NCBI GenBank assembly: GCA_002104895.1
Contig: MCFG01000195.1
Coordinates: forward strand, 1-64,000
Origin: Anaeromyces robustus
Taxonomy: Eukaryota; Neocallimastigomycota; Neocallimastigomycetes; Neocallimastigales; Neocallimastigaceae
Direction of reading: 5' to 3'
Length of the DNA: 64,000 bases
Shown here: one piece after another, positions 52,138-64,000 of the stretch
Numbering within the stretch: position 1 is the first letter of the stretch
Layout of the letters: every line of letters starts with the position of its first letter
The notes under the pieces: model-generated
The model's input: the letters and a program-made list of their open reading frames with translations, nothing else
The model's database searches: none
Told to the model about the DNA's origin: nothing
Program-made: the position numbers and the translations under genes

Positions 52138-54840
52138 TAAAAAGGAAAAAAAAAAAGTGTTATAAATAATTTACTCCTTTATATTATTTAAATAGAAAAT
52201 AAATTAATATTAAATATATAAATGATAGTAACAAGTAAAAAAAAATTAAATGCATATATAATACATGATGAATAAAATATATATTTAAATATATATATAT
52301 ATTTTTATTCTTGTTAATAAATTATAAAAAAAATTTTTTTTATTCAAATACATATTATTTAAAACATTTATATAAATTATAACTAAATTTTTTTATTTTT
52401 TTTTTAAATTTATGTAATTTAATGACATAATAGAGTTATGTCAAAGTATTAAAAAAAATTATAAAATATTTAAAAAAATATTTTATTTAAAAAGAAAAAA
52501 GAAATTCTATTACATTAGATTTATATATACTAAATAATAAATTAATATTTATATATTATTGTATTTATATATTTTTTTTAAATAAATAAAAAAAAAATAA
52601 ATAAAATAAAATAAAAAGTAAAAAATATAATAAATATTTGCATATATATTTATTATATTTATATATAAAGTAAAAAAGAATATTTCATATTGATAATTCA
52701 TTATAATTCTAAAAAAATATATACATGTGGTAATATTTAATTTATACATAATATACTATATATATAAAAAATCATTATTGAAAAGTTAAAAGATATCTTA
52801 TTTTATGTTTAATTTTTATATTTTATTTTTTATGTTTTATTTACTGTTTTTATTTTTATTCTATTTTTATTTAGTTAATTTTTTTATACTTTTTATATTT
52901 AATACATATATTAAACATTTATTGATATATATATATATATTTTCCATTAAAAAAAGTAGAAATGATGCTTCTATTGTATATAATTAATTAATAAAATATT
53001 AAATTAAAGTTAATATTAAATAATAATATACATTATACCTTAATGTATAATGTATATTATATATTTATCATTAGTATTAAAAAAAAAATTAATAATATTC
53101 AATTATCTTTAAAAAGGATTATTAACTAATAATATTGATTAAATTAATTTTATTTTGATATTTAAAATATTTATTTTTATTGTATTTAACTCATATTTTT
53201 TTTCAGTTTTTTAATACATTATATTTATATTTTATATATTGATTTATAAAATTAAGTTTTATTTTTTAAAATTTAAAATTTTATATCTGTATTTTGATAT
53301 ACTTATACTACTAGAATTCTATTCTATTTTCTGATTTTCTTATTTTTCTTTATCTTTAACTTAATATTTTTTTTATTTATAAAAATATTATACTTTTATG
53401 TTTAATACAAGTTTAATACACATAATAAGATTTATTAATATATACATATATATTTTTCTTTCTTTCTTTCTAAAAAAAATCATATCTGTTATTTTTTTAT
53501 TTTTTTTAATAAAAAAAAAGGTAAAGATATATTCCTATAGTATATAATAATTAGTAATTAAAACATATTATTATATCTAATTTTATTTTATACTAAAAAA
53601 AGAAATAATAAATTTTTATAAAAAATTTATTTAATATCTAATTAATAATAAATGAATTAATTTTTAGCGCAGTAAAAATAAATAATAAATAATTTATTAT
53701 TATTTATTATTTATTATTTATTATTTATTATTTATTATTTATTCTTAATTTTTTTTTTTACTATTATAATTAATTATTATTATAAATTTTTTTTTTTTTG
53801 ATTATTAATTATTTGGAAAGTTTTATACATGATTATTAATAATGGTAACAAAAAATTAAAGTTTACCATTAGTTATACAGTACATTTTAATTTATAATTA
53901 TTCTAATTATTTTTTATTGTTATTATTTTAAAGTGAAAATAAAGTAGGCAGTATAAAAAGTTTATTTTCATATGATTAACAACTTAATGTACATTTGACA
54001 TTTGACACTGTCATTTTTCATTTTTCATTTTTTTTTTTTCTTACAAAGAAATTTCTATATACACAACGTTTTTAATAAAAATAATATAAATTTTAAAATT
54101 ATATAAATATTTTAAATATAATTGAAAGAAAAAAAAATAAAAAAATAAAAATAAAAATTTATATTATAAAAAAGAGTTAGTTCTAGTTTTATAATTGTTA
54201 AGAAAACAAAAACCAATTTTAATGTAATTAATAATTTAATATTTAATATTAAATCATTACTTTTTTATCATTATATACAATATATTATATAATTAATTTA
54301 TTTAGAAAAAAGTAATTTGTAATTTATAATAATAATAATAATAATTTTTTTAATTAAAATTAATAATTAATAAATAATAACCTTACATGTGTATATAATA
54401 ATTTTTATTAATGATAAAAAGTTGTTAAAATAAAATTTATTTATCAGTAATTACTTTAGAGAGTATTAAAGAATATTATTATATTTATACATATCATGGC
54501 TTGTATTACTATAGTTTAAATTTAATTAATCATATTTTATAAAATAAAAATATTTTAAAATATTTTAAAACAAAGAAAAAAAGTTTTTTTTTTAATTTAT
54601 ATTTATTTTGTTGTATTTAAACAAAAATAGTTAAATAATAAATAATAAATAATAAATAATTAATAATAAATAATAATTAAATTAAAATTATTAAATATAA
54701 TAATTAAATATACAAAATGTAAATATTATCATAAAAAAAAAGGTCAAAATAAAATATTAATAAAATATTAATAAAAGATAGTTGATACAATTTTTTGTAT
54801 AAGAATTTTTTAGTCACATTATTTATTAATAATAAATACA

Positions 54841-54937
54841 AATTTATTTATTTATTTATTTATTTATTCAATTATTTATTTATTCAATTATTTATTTATT
54901 TATTTAGTTGTTTATTTATTTATTTATTTATTTATTC

Positions 54938-54970
<33 letters not shown>

Positions 54971-55035
54971 TTCATTTATTCATTTATCCATTTATTTATT
55001 CATTCATTTATTCATTTATCCATTTATTTATTAAT
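54841..55035. repeat. Interrupted (TTTA)n satellite
   Basis: About 195 bp of TTTA units with TTCA, TCCA and TTAG variants spaced through it. It gives a spurious [11 protein letters not shown] plus-strand frame. Confidence 0.9.
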
Positions 55036-55413
55036 ATATTTATCTTTTTCATATGAATAAACTATATAAACCTTATTTTTATAATGAAAAACTTTATATA
55101 CATCATGTGACCAAAAACAATATAATTTATTGAAATTATATTAGTTACTATTATTTTAATATATTATAATATATTAAAATATATTAAAATCTTCCATCAA
55201 TCAAAATAAAGATGATAGTAATTTGATTGACAAAGAGTACAAAATAATTAATGTCTATTATTATAATATAAAATATAAATTAATAAATAAATAAATTTAT
55301 TTAATTTTATTAATATATTTTTATATATAACATTTTTTTTATATTTATTTATTTATTTATTTATTTTTTTTATAAAAATATATTTATATAATATGATGAA
55401 AATAAATATATTA

Positions 55414-55445
<32 letters not shown>

Positions 55446-55679
55446 TTTTTTTATAATTTTTTTATTTTGGATTATCATAATATATAGCAAAATAAAAATA
55501 ATTATTTAAAAAGTTTATCTAGTATAATTATTTCTTCTTTAAAATAATAAATAAATAAAAATATTATTTATTTAGTATTATATTCAAATTATCAAGCATT
55601 CTCAACTAAACTTTCTGTGTTATTATTATTTCTACTATTATTATATAATTAAATTTCTTTTAATTTTTAATTTTTAATT

Positions 55680-55790
55680 TTATTTTATTTTTATTATTTT
55701 ATTTTATTTTATTTTATTTTATTTTATTTTATTTTATTTTATTTTATTTTATTTTATTTTATTTTATATTATTTTATTTTATTTTATTTT
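55680..55790. repeat. (TTTTA)n pentanucleotide repeat
   Basis: About twenty copies of a TTTTA unit in an uninterrupted run with one TATTA variant near 55766. Confidence 0.85.
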
Positions 55791-57493
55791 TCCCTTCTTT
55801 TTCCCTTCTTCTTTTTTTTTTTTGTACTTTTTAATATATAATTAATATAAGTAATAAACTTTAATATTAACAATTTGAACACTTTTCAAAGAATATTTTT
55901 ATAAATAAAAAAAAATATAAAGTTTAAGCCATTTTCAAAAAAAAAAAAAAAGAAAAAGAAAAAAGAAAAAAATAAACATAAAAGGAAAAGATTATTTATT
56001 AAATAAATAATTATGTAAATAATTCTTTATTTCTTATTCTTTTTTCTTATTTTTTTTTACAATACTTGTTACTTGTTAATGATTATAATTAATAATTACA
56101 TATTTATTTATATTTTTTTATATTCATTATTTAATTTTTTTTAACTCATTCTTTCACTTATAATAAAGTATTCCTATTCTTTTTTTTTTATTACATTTAT
56201 ATTTAAAAAAAAAAAAAAGAGAATTATGTACATAATTATTATAAAATATAAATATGATAAAATAATTAAAATAATTAAAATAATTACTCCTTTTTAATAA
56301 TAATTATAATAAAATTATTATTTTTTATTTATTTTAAAATTGTGGTGTTTTATTATTATTAAAATGTGGATTGTCAAAAAAAAATGTTTTATATATGCTA
56401 TGAAAAAAAAGTTTTTAGTGTTACTCTAAAAATTTATAAGGATTTATTTATTTATTTATTTATTTTAATAATTAATATCCATTATTTATTTATTTATTTA
56501 GATTTATTCATTCATATATTTTAATTCTGCATATTTATTAGTATCTATAATAATATATAATATTTATTTACTTTGTATTTTTTTTTTTTAAATAATTTTA
56601 AAATTTAAGAGAAAAAAAAAATACAAAGTAAAATTTATAATAATATTTTTTTTTTGATCTTAACTAAACGCTTGTATTGTAACACAGATTATATTAAAAT
56701 TTTTTAACAATATTTAATTTATATAAATGTAAAGTATATTCTAATATATTTAAGAATAGAGTAAATATTAATTAATATTAGAATTTTAATTTATAATAGA
56801 ATGAAATTTTTTATTTTTCTTTGACTATTGAAAATAATACAAGGATAATCAATAGCAAATTTAATATAAAAATTTAATTTATTTTATATTATACTTTTTA
56901 CATAATCAAATTTTTTTTTTATATATTAATATACATTAAATTAAATATAGAAAATAAATAATTATTCATTCATTTAAAAAAATATATAATAAATATATAA
57001 TAAAATATAAATATTTATAAATATTTATAAATTTAAATATAATTTTATTTTATTTTATTTTGTTTTAATACAAATTGTTACAAAATTGTAATACTTTGTC
57101 ACCATTTTATATAATAAAATAAAAATAAAAAATAAAAATAAATAATAAAATAGAATACACTAAAATGTGTATATTGTTCATATATAATCATAGATTTAGA
57201 TTTAGATAGTCAAATAAATAGTATAAATTAAATATTTAATATTATAAACAATATATTAGTTTACATTACTATATATATTAATATAGAATAATAAAATTAT
57301 AAAAAATTCTATTTAAAAATTTATTATAATTAAAATTACTTTTTTTTTTTCTTTTATTATTATTAAATATATTTTAAAAATTATATATATTTTAATCATA
57401 TGAATTTATTATGATTATATTTAAATATATATAAATATTAATATTAATATATATCGGAGTATATTCTTTTAATTCCAGAATATAAAAAGAACA

Positions 57494-57566
57494 ATTAATA
57501 ATAAATAATAAATAATAATAAATAATAAATAATAAATAATAAATAATAAATAATAAATAATAAATA
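57494..57566. repeat. (AATAAAT)n repeat
   Basis: About ten copies of a seven-base A/T unit, partly as AATAATAAAT. A mirror-strand relative (TTTATTA)n lies at 53683-53745. Confidence 0.85.
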
Positions 57567-59713
57567 TATTTTTAAATTATTATTAAAATAAAAAAAAAAA
57601 TTGCTATTAATATATAGAAAAAAAAATTTACCAGTCATTAAAGTTGTAATAAATCTACTTATTTTATTCTTAACAAAAGAAAAGAATACAACTTATATCA
57701 TTATAACTTATGTCATTCTTTTCAAAAAGTTAATGCATTATTATTATATATTTAGTAAAAAGATATATTAAACTATATATAATTTCCCATTTATCTAATT
57801 ATAAAAATCTTTTTTTTTTACTACTAAAATCGGGTTTTTTTTTGTTACTAATGAATAGAATGAATAGAGACAAAATTTTTTTTCCTTGTAATACATTATT
57901 TTATCATTATATTTTATATTTTATGAATAAGTATTGGAATTCTTTATTTATAGGATAATTATTTGAATAATTATAAATATAAGCAATTAAATTATATTTG
58001 TAAGAAATATTTTTGGTATATTTAAAATTTGTAGTTTTAAAAAAAAAATACTTTCTAATAAGAAAATATTATTATTTTTTTTATATTGTCTAATGTTCAT
58101 TGCCTTGTTTACTTTATATAGAAAAGAAAACAAAAAAAAGATTTTTTTATACAGGAAAGAATCTATAATAATTTTCTATAATATAATAATAATTAATTAT
58201 TATAATAATAAACAGTTATTATTAATATTTATTATTTATTATTTATTATTAATTGTATTTATTAGTTATTATTATTACAATTTATTAATTAACATTATGT
58301 ATATATTATTTTCTATTTATTAGAATATATATTCAATTATATTAGATTATATTAGATTTTATTTTATTATAAAATATCCTTAATTTTTTTTTTTTTATTT
58401 ACTTTAGTTTAAGTTTTTTTTATTTTAAATTATTTAAATATACAATAATATATTCTAGTATAATCATAAATATATTATAAAAAAAAAGGTATTTATTCTT
58501 TTTTACTATTAATTTTAATTTTAATTTTTTTACTTAATAAATATATTTCAATATATTATAAAATACATAATAATATATTTTAATATAAATAAAATAATAT
58601 AAATTTAATATATAAAATTTTATTTTAATAAATATGTATATATTATTATTATTAGTATTTTGAATAAAAAGAATTAATATATTACTTACCAATATTTATA
58701 TATAGTACAAATGTATTTGTATATATATTATTTTTATTGAAAATATATTAAAAATATATTTTAAAAATAGATTAATAAATATATTAATATGCAAAAAAAA
58801 AAAAAAAGTATGTTAAATAATAATAAAATCAAATATAATAAAATAATAAAATAATTATAAAAAAAAATTATTAATTATAAATTCTATTATAAATAATAAT
58901 TATAAAAAAAAAATTATATATATAATTAACTATTATTATTATTATTTATTATTATTATAATAAAAAAAAATTTTTTTTTTTTAACAAATATCAACAACTT
59001 TAAAAATCATATAAATACTTCAAAATTACTTTATAAAATTTAAAATTTTCACTTTTTTTTTAACAAAAAAATTCAAATAAAAAAAAGTAAAAAATATTTT
59101 AATAGAAGTAATATTTTTTTTTAAAAAAAAAATTTTAAAAACAAGAAAAGAAATAATAATAATTATATAGGTAATTAAATATATAAACATATACTTATTA
59201 TATAATTAAAAGTAATCTACGAAAATATATAAAAATATATATATAAAAAATAATAAATATTTATCAATTAATAAGAATTTGATTAAATTAATTAATAAAA
59301 TAAAAGTTAGATTATAAATTAATATTTTTTTTTTTATTAAAAGCTGTTAATTTTTTAAACTTTTTAACGGTATTTAATAAAAAAAATATTATTAATAAGA
59401 TTATATAATATATACATAATATAATTAATATTAATTATTATTTACATATATATTATTTTTATATAAAATGAAAAAATAATTAACATTTTTAATATATTTA
59501 TTTTTATTATTATATTATTATATTATATTATTATAATTATATTATATTATTATATTATATTATATTATATTATAATATCATTATTATTATTTTTACAATA
59601 AATTATAATATTATAATTATAATTATTATTATTATTATATCATTATTGTTATTATAATAGAATATACCACCTTCTTAATTTAAAAAAGTAGAAAATTAAC
59701 AAAATAACGAAAA

Positions 59714-60580
59714 ATGTTGTTAACACCAATTTTCAATAATCTTTTCATTAAATTCACTGGACAACATCCACAAGATTTCCGTTTCAAGCAAGGAAATGTT
59801 CCATTATCTCAACTCCATGAAGTTGTTTTTGGTTTTGCTTTATATCTTACTGTTGTTTTCTCTATTCAACACATTATGAAAAAGCACAACCCAATTAGAT
59901 TAAAGTGGTTTAATTTCTTACACAATTGTATTCTTTGTGTCGGTTCAGCTATTCTTGTTACTTTATTCATGGAAATTATTATTCCAATGATTTATCACCA
60001 TGGTTTCTATTACTCTATCTGTAACCCAGCTGCTCGTGACCCAGCCTCTGGTATTGAAATTCTTTACTACATTAACTATTTATTCAAATGGTATGAATTT
60101 ATGGATACTGTTTACCTTGCTTTAAAGAAAAAGAAGTTACAATTCTTACACGTTTATCACCATGCTTTCACTATGATTCTTTGTTATGTTGAATTAGATG
60201 GAGGAGCTGCTTCTTCATGGTTTGTTATTTGTCTTAACATCTTTGTTCACGTAATCATGTACTACTACTACGCTCGTACTAGCATTATTAAGAAGCCAGT
60301 CTGGTGGAAGAAGCATTTAACTACTTTCCAAATTTCTCAATTCATTCTTGATTTATTTGTTATTAACTTTGCTTCTTACAACTATTTCGTTAATAAGTAC
60401 AATATTAATTTACCAGTTTATGGTCAATGTTATTCAAAAAATAACAGAACCGCTCTTGTTTCCTGGTTCCTTATTTCATCTTACCTTGTTCTTTTCATTG
60501 ATTTCTTTATTAAGACTTACAAGGTTAAGGGAAAGAAGGCTGCTGCTATTAAGAAGGATGGTGCCAAAAAGACTAACTAA
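59714..60580 (+). CDS. ELO-family very-long-chain fatty-acid elongase (3-ketoacyl-CoA synthase)
   Basis: Condenses malonyl-CoA with acyl-CoA in the ER membrane to lengthen fatty acids or sphingolipid precursors. Intronless, 288 aa, usual length for the family. It has the ELO signatures KWYEFMDTVYLALKKKK (about 125-141), the catalytic histidine box HVYHH (146-150) and a NIFVHVIMYYYY stretch (about 175-186). About six to seven hydrophobic membrane segments are visible. The C-terminus is Lys-rich and ends KKTN, fitting a KKxx ER-retrieval signal. Codon choice is strikingly GC-richer than other genes here (many TTC, TAC, AAG, CAC), as for a highly expressed gene. The start is preceded by AAAAATG, a fitting A-rich context. 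Substrate chain length cannot be told. Confidence 0.95.
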   Translation: MLLTPIFNNLFIKFTGQHPQDFRFKQGNVPLSQLHEVVFGFALYLTVVFSIQHIMKKHNPIRLKWFNFLHNCILCVGSAILVTLFMEIIIPMIYHHGFYYSICNPAARDPASGIEILYYINYLFKWYEFMDTVYLALKKKKLQFLHVYHHAFTMILCYVELDGGAASSWFVICLNIFVHVIMYYYYARTSIIKKPVWWKKHLTTFQISQFILDLFVINFASYNYFVNKYNINLPVYGQCYSKNNRTALVSWFLISSYLVLFIDFFIKTYKVKGKKAAAIKKDGAKKTN

Positions 60581-61896
60581 AAAATAAAAAAAAATAGAGA
60601 ATAAATTAAATTAAATTAAATTAAATTAAATTATATTAAATTAAAATAAAAAAAAATATAAAATAATATAAATAATAAAATAAAAAAAAATTAAAGAAAA
60701 ATAATAAAAAAAATAAATAAATAAATAAATAATAATAAGGGAAATTTTAAAATTGAAAAAAAAAAAAAAAAAATAATAATAATAATAACAATAATAATAA
60801 CAACAAATAGTAGAAAATTAGAAAACAATTTTTTAAAAAAAAAAATGAAAATGAAAAATATTTTAAAAAATATATATATAAATATATTAATATTAAAATT
60901 AAAATAGTTAATAATTTAATAATATAAATATTGTTAAGCCAACAAACAAACAAATAAACATTTTATATTTTTATAATAAAAAATATTTAAATCAAATAAA
61001 ATTTTGTTTATTTTCAATTTCAATATTTATATACTAATTTTTAAAAATAATTTATTTTTTTTTTTCTTTATAGATATTATATTATTATACTTTTTTTTTT
61101 TTTCTTCTTTTATAAATAAGAAAATAAAAAAAAAAAAGAAAAAAAAAGAAAGAAAGAAAGAAAAAATTATAATTAAATTATCATCATATATTATATATTA
61201 TATATTATATATATGAATAAATAATAGAAAAGATAGAAAAAGAAAAAAAAAATTAGAAATATTGAAATTTTTTTTAAGCCTTACCATATAAGTTTTTTTA
61301 TATATTATTTAAAATAAAAATATAAAAATAAAGACAAAAAATAAAAGTAAAAATAAAAATTAAAATTAAAATAAAATAAATAAAATAAAATAAAAATTAA
61401 ATTAAAATAAAAAATAAATGATAAAAAATAAAAAATAAAAGTGTATATATTGAAAGTTTTTACTATTATTTTTATTTATAATTATTATTATATTTAATTT
61501 TTTTTATTTTTTTTTTCATTATTTATAACAAATAATTTTTTTTTTTTTTTTTTGCACCTTTTTTTTTTTTTTTTAATTTATCTACTATATAAAAAAAACA
61601 ATAGATTAAACTAAAGATTATAATAAATAAATCAATTAATATTCTATATTAAAAAAATATATATATCATATAAATCTATTATTAATTATTTAATAACTTA
61701 TTAAATTATTATTTAATAATTCATTATTATATTACATTGTCAATAACATATAACATATTATGAAAAACTTTGTCAAATAAAAAATAATGAAAACTTTAAA
61801 AGAAATTTTTTTTTTTCCTTTAATTTTTATATATATTAAAAAAAAAAACAAATTATACAGTTCTGCCTTTTATTTAAAATTTTTATGTTTTATGTT

Positions 61897-61971
<75 letters not shown>

Positions 61972-62500
61972 TTATATATTATATAATAAGTTTTTACCAA
62001 TAATTTTTACTTTTTCAAAAGTTGTTTTATGTATTATTTTATATATATAATTATCTTAATAATAAATATCAACATAATAAATATTATATTATATAAAATT
62101 AAATCAAAATAATTAAATATTATAATTATTATTTTTATATTTAAAAAGTTAAAAAAAAAAAAAAAAATTAAAAATTGTATTATAATTCATATCATATCAT
62201 ACAAGAAAATGAAAAATTATAATGGAAAAAAAAAAACTATATTACCATATAATAAAACATAATAAAAAAAAAAAGAAAAAAAAATAAAACTAAAAACTAT
62301 AATAGAAAAAAAATTACATAAGAATAGTTAAATAAATATGAAAATTTTGATGTAAAAATTGATATATTTCTAAAATATTAATTAATAATAATAATGACAA
62401 TAATAGTAATACTCTATTAATATATATATCTATCTATCTAAATATTTTAATAATAAATAAATAAATCAATTAATAAATAAATAAATTAATAAATAAATAA

Positions 62501-62547
<47 letters not shown>

Positions 62548-62961
62548 ATTAAATTAAATAAAATTAAACAAAAAATATTAGGAAACTTGGAAACAACAAA
62601 AATTATTTATAAATATAAAATAAAAGAGAATAAAAAGAATAAAAAAAATATATACATTTTTAAAAGAAACACTTAATATATAATCTTGATAATATTTGCT
62701 TTTTTTTTATTTTTTTTTATTTTTTACTTTATTTTATTTTTTATTTTTTATTTTTTATTTTTTATTTTTTATTTTTTATTCTTTGTTATTGTTTTTTTTT
62801 TTAGAATTAATAAATAATATATATTATTAATATTTATAAATAATATTCTATATTTAAATATTAATATAATATATTATTATTTGGAATAGAATAGTATTTT
62901 ATCACTAAGTAAAAGATATATAGTAGAGATTATTATTTAGGTTTATTAATTAATTAATTAA
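60581..62961. other. Convergent intergenic region
   Basis: 3' flanks of the ELO gene (+) and the small 165-aa gene (-). Contains TAAAT repeats just after the ELO stop (60603-60645), a TTTA run (61896-61972), an AAAT run (62452-62549) and a TTTTTTA heptamer run (62738-62779). Frames at 60747-60953, 61004-61216 and 61787-62050 are translations of repeats. Confidence 0.6.
61896..61972. repeat. (TTTA)n microsatellite
   Basis: About 19 uninterrupted TTTA units. An AAAT run of opposite sense lies at 62452-62549. Confidence 0.9.
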
Positions 62962-63459
62962 TTAATTGGTTAATTGCTTTTCTAATAATGCTTTTATTTC
63001 AATAACCTTATTCAAAATTGAACGACATTCTTTCTTTCCTTTTGAAATATCGCTTTGAACATATAAATCTACAAAACCACAATCAAAAAAGTAATCTGCA
63101 AATCTTACGTACTTATTGTTATTATTTAAACTTTCAAAATTAAAGTGGGCACAATCAGAAAGACAACGTAATTCACGATCTAAATTATCCAATGCATTTT
63201 TTGCACCTATCATATGACTTCTGGCTTCATCCATTTTGTCACGTTTAATTAAGGAAGTAATTAATCCTCCACCTAAAATATCTACTACACCCCATGATCC
63301 GGCTTTATCATAAGCTACTATAGCTTTACGTAACTTAAAAATAGCTCTATCAGATGCTTCTATGGATTTTTTAATTTTTTGAATTTCTTCTTCAGTTAAA
63401 CTAGTATCTTTAACTTGTTTCATTTGTTCGTATTGTGAAATACTTTGTTCAGCTAACAT
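62962..63459 (-). CDS. Small conserved-looking protein resembling bacterial hypotheticals
   Basis: Intronless, 165 aa, no signal peptide. Predicted mostly helical: a charged N-terminal helix (LTEEEIQKIKKSIEASDRAI), then DKAGSWGVVDILGGGLITSL (51-70) followed by IKRDKMDEARSHM, a second helix (ALDNLDREL), and FADYFFDCGFVDLYVQSDI (about 120-138). The blocks SWG..D.LGGGLI....K...ID.A and FADFFFDGL..D..VQS.I occur, as far as I remember, in uncharacterised bacterial proteins of about this length. A bacterial origin by transfer is therefore possible, but I cannot confirm it without a search. Function unknown. Base composition is typical for a coding region here. The upstream region holds tandem duplications (63529-63640). 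Confidence 0.8.
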   Translation of the reverse strand: MLAEQSISQYEQMKQVKDTSLTEEEIQKIKKSIEASDRAIFKLRKAIVAYDKAGSWGVVDILGGGLITSLIKRDKMDEARSHMIGAKNALDNLDRELRCLSDCAHFNFESLNNNNKYVRFADYFFDCGFVDLYVQSDISKGKKECRSILNKVIEIKALLEKQLTN

Positions 63460-63528
63460 TTTTTTTTAAAAAAAATAATAAATTTTTATATAATATGTAT
63501 TTAGTTTTTTTTTTTTTATAATATAATG

Positions 63529-63640
63529 TAAACTTCTATTAAACTTTTATTTATAAAGCTTGGAGGTTCTTTTTATAATATATATAAACTTCTAATAAAC
63601 TTTTATTTATAAAGTTTGGAGGTTCTTTTTATAATTATAA
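63529..63640. repeat. 56-bp tandem duplication in promoter region
   Basis: Two copies, 63529-63584 and 63585-63640, differing at only a few bases (CTATTAAAC/CTAATAAAC, AAGCTT/AAGTTT). Both contain GGAGGTTC on the plus strand, i.e. GAACCTCC in the direction of the gene, a GC-rich island in this DNA. A weaker partial third copy may lie near 63672-63700. Confidence 0.85.
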
Positions 63641-63842
63641 TAAAAAAAAATTTTTTTTTTTCTAAAATATATATGAACTTTTTATTTATTAAGTTCGATT
63701 TTATTTTATTTTGTTTTTTTTTTTAGTAATAAAATTTTTCAGAGAACAAAAATTTTGAAGAAGCTACGTCTATTTATTTTAAAAATGATTTTTGAAATTT
63801 GATTGGATTGGAATATTTTTTCTTAGAGAATATTGGAATAAT

Positions 63843-63938
63843 CTATAATTAAATTTAAAATTATTTTATTTATTTATTAATAATATTTTTCTATAATTAA
63901 ATTTAAAATTATTTTATTTATTTATTAATAATATTTTT
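63843..63938. repeat. 48-bp exact tandem duplication
   Basis: 63843-63890 and 63891-63938 are identical, starting CTATAATTAAATTTAAAATT. Confidence 0.9.
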
Positions 63939-63940
63939 TT

Positions 63941-63980
63941 AGCCAAACGAAATGTGGCAACTAAAACATTTCATTTAGCT
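63941..63980 (-). repeat. 15-bp inverted repeat, 10-nt loop
   Basis: AGCCAAACGAAATGT (63941-63955) faces ACATTTCATTTAGCT (63966-63980). 13 of 15 positions pair. On the minus strand the two exceptions become G-U pairs, so a minus-strand RNA would pair throughout. It is GC-richer than its surroundings. Confidence 0.6.
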
Positions 63981-64000
63981 ATAAATATTAGCAATTTTTA

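Larger units (their letters stand above)
52138..59713. other. 7.6 kb gene-free region
   Basis: Between two plus-strand genes. Holds a 13-bp-arm hairpin (near 53025-53058), TTTATTA repeats (53683-53745), a TTTA/TTCA satellite (54841-55035), TTTTA repeats (55680-55790), AATAAAT repeats (57494-57566) and ATT-rich DNA before the ELO start. Frames at 52549-52749, 52805-52987, 54795-55034 and 58093-58323 use almost only Ile, Leu, Phe, Tyr, Asn and Lys and are not credible. No RNA gene or mobile element is recognised. Confidence 0.6.
63460..64000. other. Upstream region of the 165-aa gene with stacked duplications
   Basis: Promoter side of the minus-strand gene at 62962-63459. No gene is seen up to the window edge. 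It contains two separate tandem duplications and an imperfect inverted repeat, listed separately. Confidence 0.6.

Noticed and set aside
54795-55034. 79-codon LFIYLFIYL frame
   Set aside because: Direct translation of the TTTA satellite.

Overview
This is a 64 kb piece of an extremely AT-rich eukaryotic nuclear genome. Intergenic DNA and introns are almost pure A/T with many micro- and minisatellites, while exons are visibly richer in G+C. The best placement is an anaerobic gut fungus (Neocallimastigomycota). The evidence is a secreted GH5 cellulase carrying cysteine-rich CBM10/fungal-dockerin-type modules, a secreted expansin-like protein, a PLK4 centriole kinase (expected in a flagellated zoosporic fungus), short GT-AG introns with TAG or AAG acceptors, and long Asn/Thr/Ser-rich protein inserts. 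No rRNA, tRNA, CRISPR array or recognisable transposon was found by eye.

Layout, left to right. 283-3507 (-) Mediator subunit Med20 with a very large low-complexity insert. 4928-5125 (-) doubtful small ORF. 5169-11512 (+) 20-exon ankyrin / coiled-coil / Ras GEF. 13130-17323 (-) class II (bacterial-type) HMG-CoA reductase with an unexplained C-terminal extension. 17324-25552 gene-free, satellite-rich. 25553-31394 (+) 15-exon KAT6-like histone acetyltransferase (double PHD finger plus MYST). 33776-35733 (+) expansin-like secreted protein. 37332-43365 (-) PLK4 (kinase, cryptic polo box, polo box 3). 44900-46804 (-) GH5 endoglucanase with four CBM10-like modules. 50965-52137 (+) secreted acidic low-complexity protein. 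52138-59713 gene-free. 59714-60580 (+) ELO-type fatty-acid elongase. 62962-63459 (-) small protein resembling bacterial hypothetical proteins.

Genes are single transcription units, not operons. Loose themes are plant cell-wall attack (expansin-like, GH5), transcription and chromatin (Med20, KAT6-like), signalling and cell architecture (RasGEF, PLK4) and lipid metabolism (HMG-CoA reductase, ELO). The multi-exon models were built by hand from splice signals, reading-phase continuity and protein similarity. All exon sums close in frame, but no transcript evidence or database search was available. Family names rest on motif recognition.
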